Origin: Lycorma delicatula
Taxonomy: Eukaryota; Arthropoda; Insecta; Hemiptera; Fulgoridae
Reading direction: 5' to 3'
Length of the DNA stretch: 64,000 bases
Assembly: GCF_047948215.1 (NCBI RefSeq)
Contig: NC_134461.1
Coordinates: 90,788,245 to 90,852,244 of the forward strand
Positions 12,680 to 23,488 of this stretch are shown one piece after another (positions within the stretch are counted from its first letter, which is position 1; the number at the start of each line of letters is the position of its first letter). Below the pieces are notes generated by a model. The model saw nothing but the letters and a program-made list of their open reading frames with translations. It ran no database searches and was not told where the DNA came from. Both the position numbers and the translations under genes were made by a program.

Positions 12680-13285
12680 TGATTCACAAAGAATGTAACA
12701 AATCTTCAGAACACGTTCTATTGGAAAAAATAAAGCAGAAAGTAAATAATAAACGTAGGTACGATAACGCTTTGTTATTGAGTGTTGGCTGGCAAAAGAT
12801 TTCGCCCTAATTTTTTCGCCTTCGGTAAAATTAAGCCAGATTATAATTCTTGAAACCCTTATTAAAGGGTAAATTTACTGGTTCTTTATGAAATATACAT
12901 AATAATATAGAAATAAGTAAGTCCCAGAACTATATTTTTAGCAGTTTTTTATAAATCTGGGTAAGAGACATATATTTGGGTCAAAAAATACTATTTTATG
13001 TTTGGAGTAAAATAACTTTGTTAAACGGGTAAAAATATATAAAGGTTAAAAAAAATGTAGAGAATTTCATTTTGAGTAAAGTGATAAGAATGAAGTTTTG
13101 TTTAACTAAATAAATTCGTAAAGTAAATACATTCAAAGTTTATTAAAACAAAGAATATCAAAATGTGGAAGATTTTAACTATATATTAAACGAAACAAAT
13201 TTTTAATATTACAAAAAAAAATAAATATTTTATAAAAATAACAATCACAATTATGATGTATAATTATGTTGTAAATGTACAGACT
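12677..13285 (+). repeat. Dispersed repeat family C, copy 2
   Basis: The sequence starts GAGTGATTCACAAAGAAT and follows 6900-7885 without the retroposon present there. It retains GTTGGCTGGCAAAAGATTTC, GTCCCAGAACTATATTTTTAG and AATAACTTTGTTAAACGGGT. It is therefore the empty-site reference for the insertion at 7092. No open frame of note. Confidence 0.7.
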
Positions 13286-13292
13286 ATATACA

Positions 13293-13667
13293 TATACTAT
13301 TATCAATATTAATAAAAATAATTACTGCTTTTAATTTTTTATGTTACATAAGCGCTTTCGGTGTGATTACTACTTCATCAGATATTAAAAAGCATTTTTG
13401 TCAGAAAATTGAAACTAAATCGCAAGGTTGCTCATCTTCTAAGTCAGTTAATTAAATGGCATAACTTTAATTACCTTATTAAACTCCAAAACAACCATTT
13501 AATTAACTGATTTAGAAGTTAAAACAACCTTCTGTTCTGTTTCAATATTTTGACAAAAAGGTTATTTTATATTTGATGAAGTAATAATCACTACGAAAGC
13601 GCTCATGTAACATAAAAAACTAAAAGCAGTAATTGTAATTATTATTATTATTATTGATAATAGTATA
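13293..13667. mobile_element. Foldback (long inverted-repeat) element
   Basis: Two arms of roughly 180 bp are inverted copies of each other, meeting near 13478. Matching pairs include TATACTATTATCAA with TTGATAATAGTATA at the outer ends, GTTACAT(A/G)AGCGCTTTCG in the middle and CAGTTAATTAAATGG with CCATTTAATTAACTG near the centre. There is no coding sequence. The structure fits a MITE or foldback element; an intact RNA copy would form one long hairpin. No convincing target duplication was found. Confidence 0.8.
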
Positions 13668-13699
13668 TTATTATAGAGTCTGAGCACCGGATCTAAATT

Positions 13700-14146
13700 T
13701 CGTTCAGTTACATCTCCCGCCTGCGGAAGAGACTACAGAGCCTCGCGATGGAAGCATGGCAACTGGAATGGGACACCCCGACCAAGGGAAGAACTCTGTA
13801 CAAGTTTATACAGGATCTGGGGGATGATATGCCTCGAGTTCGTTTTTAAGGGCAAGTGCCCAGGTGCTCACCAACCATGTTAATTTGAACCAATATCTGT
13901 TTCGGCTCCGCCTGGCAGCTGATGAGCTGTGCGTCTGCGGGGAGGTCCAGTCAAATGAACACCTGATGTTTGACTGCCCTGCTCTTGGGGGAGCGGTCTC
14001 TAGCTCCCCCCAGGGTCACCCTGGAACTTAGAGGTCAAGGGGAAAATTGACCGCTCACAAGCGGCGAGTCAATATGGCGAGAGCTGCATCATCGGACCGT
14101 GTGGGAGTTCCTCGATGCGGTTGCTTTGTTCAACCGAAATCAGTAG
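13700..14146 (+). pseudogene. LINE ORF2 C-terminal fragment with CCHC-type motif
   Basis: A 5'-truncated remnant of a Jockey/R1/I-group non-LTR retrotransposon ORF2. From 13721 a frame reads RKRLQSLAMEAWQLEWD and GRTLYKFIQDLGD, then stops. After a shift the next frame holds VLTNHVNLNQYLFRLRLAAD and the zinc-binding tail CVCGEVQSNEHLMFDCPAL, a C-x-C-x7-H-x4-C arrangement usual at the end of these proteins. A further shifted frame ends EFLDAVALFNRNQ at the stop 14144-14146, which looks like the natural C-terminus. There are at least two frameshifts plus a stop. The reverse-transcriptase core is missing. Base composition is much richer in GC than the surroundings. Confidence 0.8.
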
Positions 14147-14625
14147 TTTACTTAAGGGAAAGACTCCTACTGCACTGCTGTAGGAAGCTAACCTCGAGAT
14201 ATATGACTGACCACCAGAAAATTAAGGTTCCATGCGCTTTAATATGGTGGTCAGGTACTTGCTGGCATTCACTGACCTAGGCGTGGCAGCGAATTGCTGT
14301 CTAGACGAAGTAAATTTTAATTTATGGATGTCATATATATTTTTAGTAGTTGACGGGGTGCGCCTACCCCGTATATAGTAAATATATGACAAGTGAATGA
14401 TTGGGACAGGTAAGCCGGTTGTGTGTGGCACCGCGCTTAGTCCGCTCACGCTGTTATTTTCTTGGAACTATATAGCACGCTGGTCGCTAAACTGTTTCGA
14501 GGCTCAGTAGCCGTTTGTGGCACAGACATTCGGTCTTATGCTTTAAGGCGACCGAATGGGGTAGTGGCGGCCGGAGAAATGCCAAGAAAACCAATTATTG
14601 AGGCTGACTTACAAATTCTAGTATG
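14147..14625 (+). mobile_element. Probable LINE 3' untranslated region
   Basis: The sequence directly follows the ORF2 stop and keeps the raised GC content until about 14625, where AT-rich DNA resumes. It contains a perfect 7-bp stem-loop, ACGGGGT-GCGCCT-ACCCCGT (14353-14372). No clear poly(A) tail or target duplication was found, so the right border is approximate. The small frames 14047-14280, 14222-14449 and 14462-14680 fall in this region and are not considered genes. Confidence 0.55.
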
Positions 14626-17186
14626 TATATATAATGTGTGTTTTTTTATAACATTTTGTTGTAGGATGTGCGATGTTTGATGAAGGATATTTAACTTCTT
14701 ATTGAATATTAGTAAATACAGCCCCCATTCATTTCTTTGTCAGTCAGAACATGGTAGTAGGTAATTTACCCTTCGCTATTTGTTAAATTAATCAATAATG
14801 GTTATATATATTGTTGAATTTTAATTTGAAGGTTACACTGATAAATGTATACATGTATAATGTACATACTAATTCATATAAATAAACAATAACATAAAAT
14901 TTAATGACAGGATTGAAGAATAACAACAAATAAAGGAAATAATAATCTAAAAGACATATATCAATGAAACTATGACGTAAATCTATAAATACGAGTAAGT
15001 ATAAAGGAAGCTGTGTTACGAATACAATACGATGAATATTCTTTGTTGATCGTTCACAATGACCCTACGGTTCTTTCTTCTTACCTTTTACAAACTTTTC
15101 ACACTTCAGAAATCTTCAGAAAGATCTGACCATTACTTTCTTTCTGTCTGCTGTTCTTTTGTACAATAGTTATTTAATGGATCAAAAGTTCTCAAGTTTT
15201 TCAGAATGAATTATTAGATTTAAATATAATTGAATACTAGTTTATTCTCTTAATAAAATATTAGGAATATAATAATAAATATATTAAAATAGATATGAGA
15301 ACACTGTCCATTTTTATTTATTTTCATAATATCAATTAAATCATTTTTTATTTGGGTAATCAGATTGAATAACCCGTTGAAATGTGGAATTTTGTAATTT
15401 CTTATAAACAAAATTATCACAATTTGTCTTAGAATTTAAAAATGGTGAACTGTTTTGAATTATTATATAAAATCAAAATGTAGTAATTATTTTTTAATAA
15501 AAATAAGTAAGAAAGTTTAGTAAATATATAACATTTTTAGCGATAAAAATGATCTCATAAAAATTTGTTATTAATTTCGTAATATTTGAAATAAAAATTT
15601 CAGGCAATGAAGAAAGTTAACTAAATTTCACTTTACTGATAAATATTTCATTTTTTTCAATCAGTTAATAGTACCTTATGCAACGAGCCTATAATGATAG
15701 CCATTAATGAAAGAATGTGAAGTAAGTGCTCGTGTCGTAAACTTCGCAAAAGTGCATTAATGGCCATTATAGAGAGTTGCATACCGTATTTTTTCTATGG
15801 CTAAGAAAATATTGGAATTATTGATTTAAATTACTGTTAGAGTACATGATTTACGGAATATTATTTTTTTTTAATTTTTCAAAAAATACATTTCTGTGCC
15901 AATAGATTATTAATCATAGGTTCTGCCTTTTCTTTAATATCGATCGTTGTTAAAGATATTTCTTTCTCAAAATCCACTTAATTAACAAAAATATAAACAA
16001 TGCAATATAAAAATATAGTTACCTATTGGTTTACTTTCATATTAACCTCTGCTTGCTAACTACTAAATCGGATTAAATCAAAATAAAAAAAAAATGCTAA
16101 TACCTCAAATAACACGCACTTCTGATTGGTCAGTAGTTGATAAGAGTAGGCGTTTAGTTTGTTGAACATTTGTATCACAATGAAAATCTGTTTCATAATG
16201 ACCCTCATTATGATATAGGTTTCGGCCGCGTAATCCAAACGTAATAAAATTTTTTATTACGAAAAATTAATTATAGTATAATGTAAAAAAAATTACTTAT
16301 TGAAAGAAAATAATTTCATAACGCTAAATTTCATTTATTAATATTTATTATTAAAAAAAAACTTATAACTTTGATTTCCAGAAATCTAATTTCTTTAAAT
16401 GAAAATTAGAAACCTACTGTGTGTTATTACAGTATTAAATGAGAAAAAATAATTATATTTTTTTTATTAATGAAAATTGTGTTTAGAAGAAGTATAATCA
16501 ATAAAACAAAGGAATAACAGAAAAAATAAGATAAAAGTGGTAGCAATTTATATATCCGGCCGCCTTATTGTAGAAGACCAGCAATCAGTTAATGGGGGAA
16601 GAAGTTTAGAAGACTGCTAATAGAACAGGTGAGTAGAGGTAAACAAGAAATTCTTAGAGAAGTCACTCTGTGTTCTAGTAAACCAAGTATCAAAAAACCA
16701 GGTGAGAGTAAATAAGCTTAGACACGCGTCTCGCGAATCAACCTACTGGACTCTTCTCTCAAAGGACTGATCAGATTTTTTTTTTCTCTAATGTAACAAA
16801 AATTTCACGTTTAATTCATTTCTCTAAACAAGTAGTAGTCGCTCCTTTGCTCTTTCAGATTCATTCATATAATAAAAAAGAATCTAGTTAAACAAACATT
16901 TTTATATGACTTAAAAAAATTCAAATTATGAAAAGTCTCACGAAAATAAACCACGCATAATGTTAAAATTCAACAAATATGTTAACGTTGAATACACAAT
17001 TTATAAATTGAATAGTTATTAAATTTATCAAACAATAATAAACTGATTTTCATTTTTAATAAGTTTATTATAATATGTAATAATTTTTTAGGGTTAATAT
17101 TCGATGTACAAAATACCTGACAAACACTTTCCATAGAGAGTAAATTCTGATTTGAAAAAGATGGAATCGCAAATATAAACAAATTA
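14626..17186. other. AT-rich spacer with one hairpin
   Basis: AT-rich DNA without recognisable gene. The only strong structure is the inverted repeat at 15677-15783, listed separately. A less AT-rich patch at about 16550-16770 has no motif I recognise. Confidence 0.5.
15677..15783. repeat. Imperfect hairpin, arms of about 33 bp
   Basis: TATGCAAC, CTATAATG and GCCATTAATG on the left arm pair with CATTAATGGC, ATTATAG and GTTGCATA on the right arm, around a loop of about 45 bases. Short indels interrupt the stem. It may be a small MITE or a structured transcript; nothing else in the window matches it. Confidence 0.65.
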
Positions 17187-17660
17187 CTTCCTTATACGAA
17201 GTAAAGGAAATGTGATCGCGAAAAATTTCGGTTTTCAAATTTCAATGGACATGTCCATTTTGACTAGTTTCAAAGTGCGATTTTACAAAAAGATTTTTTT
17301 TTGTTGAAAATATTGTTGTTTTTTAATTGTTAAAAAATGTGCCTAAGAAAAATATGACTTTAATTAGGCGAAATATGGAGATATTGAGAGTGGGTGACCT
17401 TGCTCTACAGCCTCACCCCTTTATCTTGAAAGTTGAAAATTTAATGGTGTCAATATCCCATATATAGAAGTAATCTGACCAAATTTGGTCAAAATCGGTC
17501 CAGTAGTTCTGGAGATATAAGGTTATTTATAGGCCAACACCGAACACATACACGTACGTAGGAACATTAACATCCGGAAAATTTCCATCCGGTTTTTTGG
17601 GTTTCATAGGTGTCAAAACTTCAAGATTCGGTGAAAACCGCATATTCCCAAATTGGATCG
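17187..17660 (+). repeat. Dispersed repeat: E head plus F body, copy 1
   Basis: The first about 100 bp (E head) carries GAAGTAAAGGAAATGTGATC, GCGAAAAATTTCGGTTTTCA and CATTTTGACTAGTTTC, also found at 24206, 28000-28080 (minus) and 43321. From about 17330 it is a different module (F), shared with 60370-60660: AATTAGGCGAAAT, TGACCTTGCT, GAAGTAATCTGACCAA, TCAAAATCGGTC, AGGCCAACACC and ATCCGGAAAATTT. No coding frame. The family is not identified; modules E and F occur independently elsewhere. Confidence 0.7.
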
Positions 17661-18391
17661 ATTATAATACTTTCCTTTCTAGAGTTATAGCTCTGCTATA
17701 GCGCTATCTAAACTGGAAAGTAAAATTGTCACTGAAAATGAAATACGAATCCAGTACTATCAACAAGAAACCAAGAAAATTAACAAAGAATGGCTTCCAT
17801 ATTTCCTCAACTAAATCAATAAAATTCTGCAAAAAAATCAATTAAGTTACAACAATTCTCTTTTGAGGTGAACGAGAATTAATTTTGAAACACTTTGTAC
17901 GCAGGAAAGCTTCTGTTAGAAATGAAACAACTGCAGATATAAAAAAACACCGGCGTCCTAACAAGACGAGAAATGTCTTGTCGTATGAAGCTATTTCTGA
18001 AAATCATATTCCCTCTTCAATTATTATAATCAATCAGATCTGTCTTTTGAGAGTCATTCCCCGAATTAACGAGACTACATCCTAGTGATTTATACCATTA
18101 AACAGAAGATGGAAAGCACAATTTAAAAAAAAAAAGAAATGAGTACCTGGCTACGTCTTGGCCAAAAGACTTTTCTATTGTTATACACTTCCGAAGTTCC
18201 TGAACTTTTTATTATATTCTATATAAGTAAACGAAGTAGAGAAATAGTGTAATTTATGTTGTTTATATACAGTAGATTATAACATAGAAAAACATTTTAG
18301 ATGCTTATTGACTTTCACTTGTAGATTTCATTTTAGTTGATAGGCAGATTTATTTACAATAATACGTATTTACAACAAAAGTACGACACCC
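17661..18391. other. AT-rich spacer, no gene seen
   Basis: No motif, repeat or plausible coding frame. The 66-codon frame 17885-18085 has no recognisable feature. Confidence 0.5.
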
Positions 18392-18690
18392 ACCTCTCTC
18401 TTTACCTGTTTAGCCTCGGGAACCACCGTAAGGTACTACTTCAGAGGATGAATGAGGATGATATGTATTATGAATGTAAATGAAGTGTAGTCTTGTGCAG
18501 TCTCAGGTCAAACATTTCTGAGATGTGTGGTTAACTGAAACCCAACCACCAAAGAACACCGGTATCCACGATCTAGTATTCCAGTCCGTATAAAAGTAAA
18601 TGGCTTTACTAGGATTTGAACCTTAGAACTCTCAACTTCGAAATCAGCTGATTTCGACGCAAGCTTGAAATGATAATCATAACAAGTTAA
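18392..18690 (-). repeat. tRNA-derived SINE, family S1, copy a
   Basis: On the minus strand the order is a tRNA-like head with a B box (GGTTCAAATCC, plus positions 18612-18622), a body with GATACCGGTGTTCTTTGG and TTAACCACACATCTCAG, then the tail CATCCTCATTCATCCTCTGA ending in GAGGCTAAAC. Copies b-e are at 29905, 32345, 40726 and 55455. The A-box end is degraded here. SINEs of this build are transcribed by RNA polymerase III and moved by a partner LINE. Confidence 0.8.
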
Positions 18691-20136
18691 CAATAATAAT
18701 TTTGTTGTGGAATGAGAATATTAAAACTTGACGTATCCGAACTTAAACCTGGTATCAATTAAAATGCACTTTAAATTTTGAAGGTTTGAAGTAAACGATA
18801 AATTAAAACGAGAAGAAACAACATTTTTAAATAGTTAATTTGGAGCCGACTTCTACAAGCTGAATTTTTTTTATCAGTTTTTATTATGCTATTTTTAAAT
18901 ACATTTTTTCTGAAGTTAGTTTTTGTAAGGATATCTAAATTTTAAATAAAACTAACTACCTTTGTCCAAATAAAGAAAAGAATGTATAGAAAGACCTAAA
19001 TAGATTATAATAGTACGTGAGCAAGGTCTTCTCTTAAAATGAGATATAAATCGCAATTTTCATACCAATTCTTTTCTTTAAGTTTCACAGTAGGTTGCTT
19101 TGAATATCAATGAAATATATTACTACGACATGACAATTAATTCTACTAAGCATTGAAACCAATAAACAAATTAAAAAATACGTCTAAATAGTTGTTTTAT
19201 GTCACTTCATTTTAGGTAGATTTCATAAGAAAGCTACCTATTGTAATAGGTAATCATCAAAATCTATTAACCTGGTTAAAAAAAACAGGGGTCGAAGTGA
19301 GTTCTCCATTTTATGAAGTCGTGAAAAAGTAACCACCAAAATTTGATTTTGAAATTACCCAAAACATTTGGTTAATTGTCTTAATTTTGTAAAGATATTC
19401 TTATAATATTAGGGTTAATTAAAATAACAGATAAATTATACGATATTAAAAGATAATGCTTCCCTGTATTGTTATATTATTAATTTAATAAATATTAGAA
19501 AATAAATCATATTTAAAAAATAGTTAAATCAAACAGGAAAATAGAATTACTTACCTGTTTTTAAATGTAATAATAATCGAAACGATATTGTGTGCAGATT
19601 TCATTGTAAAATCATTTCATATAAATCATTCATGATTCGTATACCGAGCGAAGTTGAATTTTAAAGCAGAAGAGGGTGGGAAGCATCGCGGTGATCGTTA
19701 TGATATACCTGTTAATTAATTCAGTTATGTTTTGATTAGTGAACCAATTTAATTTGATCTAGTTGGTCGCTATTTCCCTGTTCACTACCTCTTTTTTTTA
19801 AGTTACCCTTTTACTCCTTCCATCGATGCTGTTAAATGAAATACACACACATACCACTTAGTCACGTGTATTCAATACAAGTTAAAACTAAGCGCTCTCG
19901 TGCTAGACTAAAGTTCAACATGCAATTGGTAGAGGTATTGCATTCCCGTGGTATTTACAATATAACTACCCCTTTTAAATACTATTTTCATTCAACTTGG
20001 ATTCAGTACTCTTATAAACGCTATAGGGAACGTATAATTATGTAATGATTAGTTTAAAATTGTTTTCTAACAATTTATCCACAAAGACTTAACCAATTTA
20101 ACCACTAAGACTTATTTTAACATATTTTAAATGTCC
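18691..20136. other. AT-rich spacer with a family A fragment
   Basis: Mostly structureless AT-rich DNA. At 19205-19260 there is a roughly 50-bp fragment of repeat family A (TAGATTTCATAAGAAAGCTA followed by CCTATTGTAATAGGTA). The small frame 19836-20045 shows no motif. Confidence 0.55.
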
Positions 20137-20173
20137 AAGCACTTTTTGTAAGTCAAGATTTTCCATTTAAATA

Positions 20174-21505
20174 CTGGGTGATTCAAAGAAACGGGACATT
20201 TTGAAAGTTGTGTTGGTAGCCGTGGGCGATTGGTACCACTTGATAAGTGGCGCCAGCCTCTCTAACCTAACCTGCCATTTAGTTGTCATGGATCCTTGGA
20301 GTGGTGCGCAACGTGCATTTGCTATCAAAGCGTTTTACAAAAACAGTGACAGTGTGGAGGGGGCGCGTAGAGAATTTCGCCGTCATTTTAATCTGGGACG
20401 GCACGACCGTATTCCATTAGCACATGCAATTAAAACATGGATATCTAATTTTGAGGAAACTGGTTCGGCAATGAAAAAGAAACCTCCAGGCCGTGAGTGA
20501 ACCGTCCGTACACCACAGAATGTTCAAGCTTTACAAGATGCTGTCACACGAAGTCCACAGCGGTCAATCCGTCGTCTCTCAGTGTCTTTACAATTCCATA
20601 GTTCAAGTGTTCGAAGAATGTTAGTGAAGGACTTGCAATTCCATCCATACAAGTTGCAGATCGTCCAGGAACTGAAACCGAACGATGCAGTTGTGCGAGC
20701 ACAATTCTGTAATGTAATGCTTCAGAAGATAAATGATAACGAAGAGTTTGTTCACGAACTGTGGATGTCAGACGAAGCGTATTTCCACCTCAGTGGATTT
20801 GTTAACAAGCAAAATTTCAGATACTGGGCACAAGAAAATCCTACGCAGCTACACCAGCGTCCGTTGCACAGCCAGAAAGTGACCGTGTGGTGTGCTATGT
20901 CATCTTACGGTGTTATAGGCCCTTATTTTTTTGAGGATGACAACGGTCTTGCGATTACAGTGACGTCGGCTCGTTACGTAGCCGTGCTTGAAACCTTTGT
21001 TGTGGAACAACAAAAGAGATTTCCACCGATTCTTAACACAGCCTGGTTTCAACAAGACGGAGCAAGTCACATACTGCACGAATATCGATGGCAGCTGTAC
21101 GCCGATTGTTTGGACAACGTGTCATTTCACGAAATGGTGACCTCCCAGATCGCCTGATCTCTCAGCTTGCGATTACTTTTTGTGGGGTCACCTTAAAAGC
21201 AAAGTGTTCTACAGTAGACCAGCTGCAACGGAAGAACTGAGGGCAAAGATCTGAGAAGCAATTGCGGAAATTCCAGTTGAGATGTTACGTCAAACCATGA
21301 TCAATTTAACGAAGAGACTTCGTGAGTGTTTACGTAGAAGAGGAGGTCACCTGCAAGATGTCATCTTTAAAAAATAAACTAAAATGTATGTATCCAAAAA
21401 TGGCAACATTTGTACAATTACATGAAATAAAATTCATTTTCTAGAAAACATTTTTCATTAACGTTATTTAATTTTTAAAATTTCCCGTTTCTTTGAATCA
21501 TTCTG
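20174..21505 (+). mobile_element. Tc1/mariner-superfamily transposon, complete but dead
   Basis: A 1332-bp element with terminal inverted repeats of about 30-35 bp. The left end is CTGGGTGATTCAAAGAAACG and the right end, reverse-complemented, is CAGAATGATTCAAAGAAACG. It is flanked by TA on both sides (20172-20173 and 21506-21507). The inverted foldback arm at 24070-24085 preserves the uninterrupted site with a single TA, which confirms both borders. It contains one transposase pseudogene on the plus strand. Confidence 0.93.
20288..21377 (+). pseudogene. DUF4817-type Tc1/mariner-related transposase, broken
   Basis: Cut-and-paste transposase relic filling the element. The likely start is the ATG at 20288 (MDPWSGAQRAFAIKAFYKN), a DUF4817-type helix-turn-helix N-terminus. 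The DDE-type core shows its first acidic site in MSDEAYFHLSG (about 20767-20799), its second in WFQQDGASH (about 21046-21072), and the third region as RSPDLSACDYFLWGHLKSKV in another frame (about 21145-21205). The last residues VIFKK precede TAA at 21375. Breaks: an in-frame TGA at 20498, a frameshift between about 21060 and 21080, a second near 21145, and TGA near 21252. Both nonsense codons sit where CGA (arginine) is expected, which fits CpG decay. Related relics lie at 32994-33255 and 61705-62000. Confidence 0.9.
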
Positions 21506-21879
21506 TATTTACTTTTAATTTTTAAATGTTTGACATTTAATATCTTGTTTTTTAACATTTAAATATTAAATTAAAGCTTGTTGGAAATCATTTGATGTAA
21601 AAGAATAGATTATAATCTTTTGTAAAGTGGTTATAATCTATTCTTCTACGTCATCAAATGATGATTTTCAACACGCTTTTATTAAATATTTAAATGTTAA
21701 AAAACCACAAAATATTTTTTTTTTTTTTTTGAGGTTTTTAGGGGCATCGACTACTTTGGTCATTAGCCCCATCCCACTTCAAAAAAATAAAATAAAAAAA
21801 AGGGTTCAATATTTCACATTTTCATGTATCAAAAAATGATGAAAATTTTACATTTTCTTATAACTTCTGCTCCAACAAA

Positions 21880-22318
21880 TTACTTTCTAGGCCTACGAAC
21901 GGCCAATCTGCGAACGGCCTCAACTTCCGATGACAGTGTGTCTGAGGCCTCGGACATGGCATCGTCTTCTCTTTCGGATGCCAATGACGTTCGCCGGCTT
22001 ACATCAGGTGATGAAAGCTTCATTGGTGCTGTTGACATCGTTGCTATTGAATCTAGACTAGCAAGCGATGCACTTTCCGCGGCTGATGAGCTGGATTCTA
22101 TCTCTACAGCAGTGCTGGGTACAGCTGAAATAGATGGTCTCGCTGCAGCTGTTCTTTGAGCTTTTGGAGGCCCCATTGTTACAATTTGTATATCGTCTAC
22201 CTCTGGTGCTTTCTCAATAACGACTTGCACCTCCACTTCAGTAGACTCGGATTTTCTAGTGGCTATTTCCTTAGTTTTGTAACTACACGAAGGAGTGATC
22301 TTTTCCTCTTTTCTAGAT
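21880..22318 (-). pseudogene. Frameshifted C-terminal extension of LINE ORF1
   Basis: Starting a few bases before the ORF1 stop, another minus-strand frame runs without interruption: RSRKEEKITPSCSYKTKEIA and on through a serine/alanine-rich tail to RRLAVRRPRK and TAA at 21880. The absence of stops for about 145 codons, the direct junction with ORF1 and the position just before the 3' untranslated region suggest one original ORF1 of about 525 codons split by a single frameshift near 22320. The tail is low-complexity (many S, A, E) and has no domain I recognise. Confidence 0.7.
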
Positions 22319-23452
22319 CGCAGGTTTAACTAGTTTTTTATGTTGCGCTGGTACGTTTCTTTTATCAACGATGTCAATGCGGGATTGAGCCTTCTCATGC
22401 TCAGACGGTTCTGTGCGATGAGTCGACTCTATCTTAGCATCAATGATTTTTTCTATCATTGTTGCAAGGCTTGGTGCCATTGTATTAAGCAACTGCTCCA
22501 CGTTAATTTTGGTTGAAGAAGAGGCAGCAGCTTCTTCAGCATAAGTGGTCGATTGTCGAGGTGTTCGTTGACTAACAATTTTCTTCGCTTCAGGATAACT
22601 AACCTTCTGAAGCGTTTTAACTTCCTGAATGGCCGTTTCAGATTTATAAACTGGGCAATTCCTGGATCGGCAGTTATGGTGCCCTTTACAATTAATACAG
22701 ATTGGAGGGTCTTTACATGGTTCACCCTCATGTATCTTCATTCCACATATGCAGATTTCCTGCGCTTCACATCTAGCTGCAGTGTGCCCGAAACGTTGAC
22801 ACTTGAAACATCGCATAGGCTGCGGAATAAACGCACGTACATCAAGCCGATGAATGCCAGCACGCACCTTTTCAGGGAGGGTAGGCCTGTTAAATGTCAG
22901 TACATGAGAGGCCGAAGGAAGAATTTCGCCATTTCTTCTCACTGTTAGGCTGCGACACTGAATCACTCCTTGACTCGACATTTCCTGTACTATTTCCTCT
23001 TCTGTACAGTTTAGAAGATCACGGCAAACAACAACTCCTCTGGATGTATTAAGGGTACTATGCGGTTGCACTGATACCGCAAATTCACCGATCTTCTTCA
23101 ATGCCTGGACTTTTTGACTTTGACTGTCGTTAATAGTTTCAACGTGTAATCCGTTAAAGGTTTTGCGAATTTCCTTAACAGGACCACCAGCACAATTAGT
23201 TATCTCTCTTGCGATCAAGAATGAACTAACTTTTTGAAAGTTGCCATTCTCCTTTGTAATAACTAAAAATCTCAGTTTGGGAGGAATGTTTCCAAACAAA
23301 GACTTTCTCAATTCCTTACTGATTTTGTCAGCATCTCTTTTAATTTTATCTGACTCCTTGCTCTTTTTCCTCTTCGCTTGTGGCGAATCGGAGGATTCAA
23401 AACGAGGGTGTTTACGTGCACCCTCTGCCACGTTTGATTGTTCAATATTCAT
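22313..23452 (-). CDS. LINE ORF1 (gag-like zinc-knuckle protein), 379 codons
   Basis: ORF1 protein of a Jockey/R1/I-group LINE. It binds element RNA and acts as a nucleic-acid chaperone in the ribonucleoprotein. The start ATG (MNIEQSNVAEGARKH) follows the leader. There is a basic stretch KRKKSKESDK at residues 28-37, a central domain at about 58-200, and three cysteine-rich knuckles. The first is C215-x2-C218-x4-H223-x4-C228; the second involves C234, C236, H241 and C246; the third involves C252, C255, H258/H259 and C266, followed by PVYKSE, a usual end of such gag modules. The frame stops at 22313 with KKLVKPAI, but homologous-looking sequence continues in another frame (next entry), so this is probably a truncated ORF1 caused by one frameshift. 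It is the longest open frame in the window and the only one that looks protein-constrained. Confidence 0.9.
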   Translation of the reverse strand: MNIEQSNVAEGARKHPRFESSDSPQAKRKKSKESDKIKRDADKISKELRKSLFGNIPPKLRFLVITKENGNFQKVSSFLIAREITNCAGGPVKEIRKTFNGLHVETINDSQSQKVQALKKIGEFAVSVQPHSTLNTSRGVVVCRDLLNCTEEEIVQEMSSQGVIQCRSLTVRRNGEILPSASHVLTFNRPTLPEKVRAGIHRLDVRAFIPQPMRCFKCQRFGHTAARCEAQEICICGMKIHEGEPCKDPPICINCKGHHNCRSRNCPVYKSETAIQEVKTLQKVSYPEAKKIVSQRTPRQSTTYAEEAAASSSTKINVEQLLNTMAPSLATMIEKIIDAKIESTHRTEPSEHEKAQSRIDIVDKRNVPAQHKKLVKPAI

Positions 23453-23488
23453 GAACGGTGGATCCCTTCTGTAGCAAGGCTAGCCGCC

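Noticed and set aside
14047..14680. Small frames after the LINE ORF2 end
   Set aside because: They fall in the ORF2 tail in the wrong frame or in the 3' untranslated region; no motifs.
21824..22159. 111-codon plus-strand frame
   Set aside because: It is antisense to the serine/alanine-rich C-terminal part of ORF1.
22553..22948. 131-codon plus-strand frame
   Set aside because: It is antisense to the zinc-knuckle ORF1 and has no independent support.
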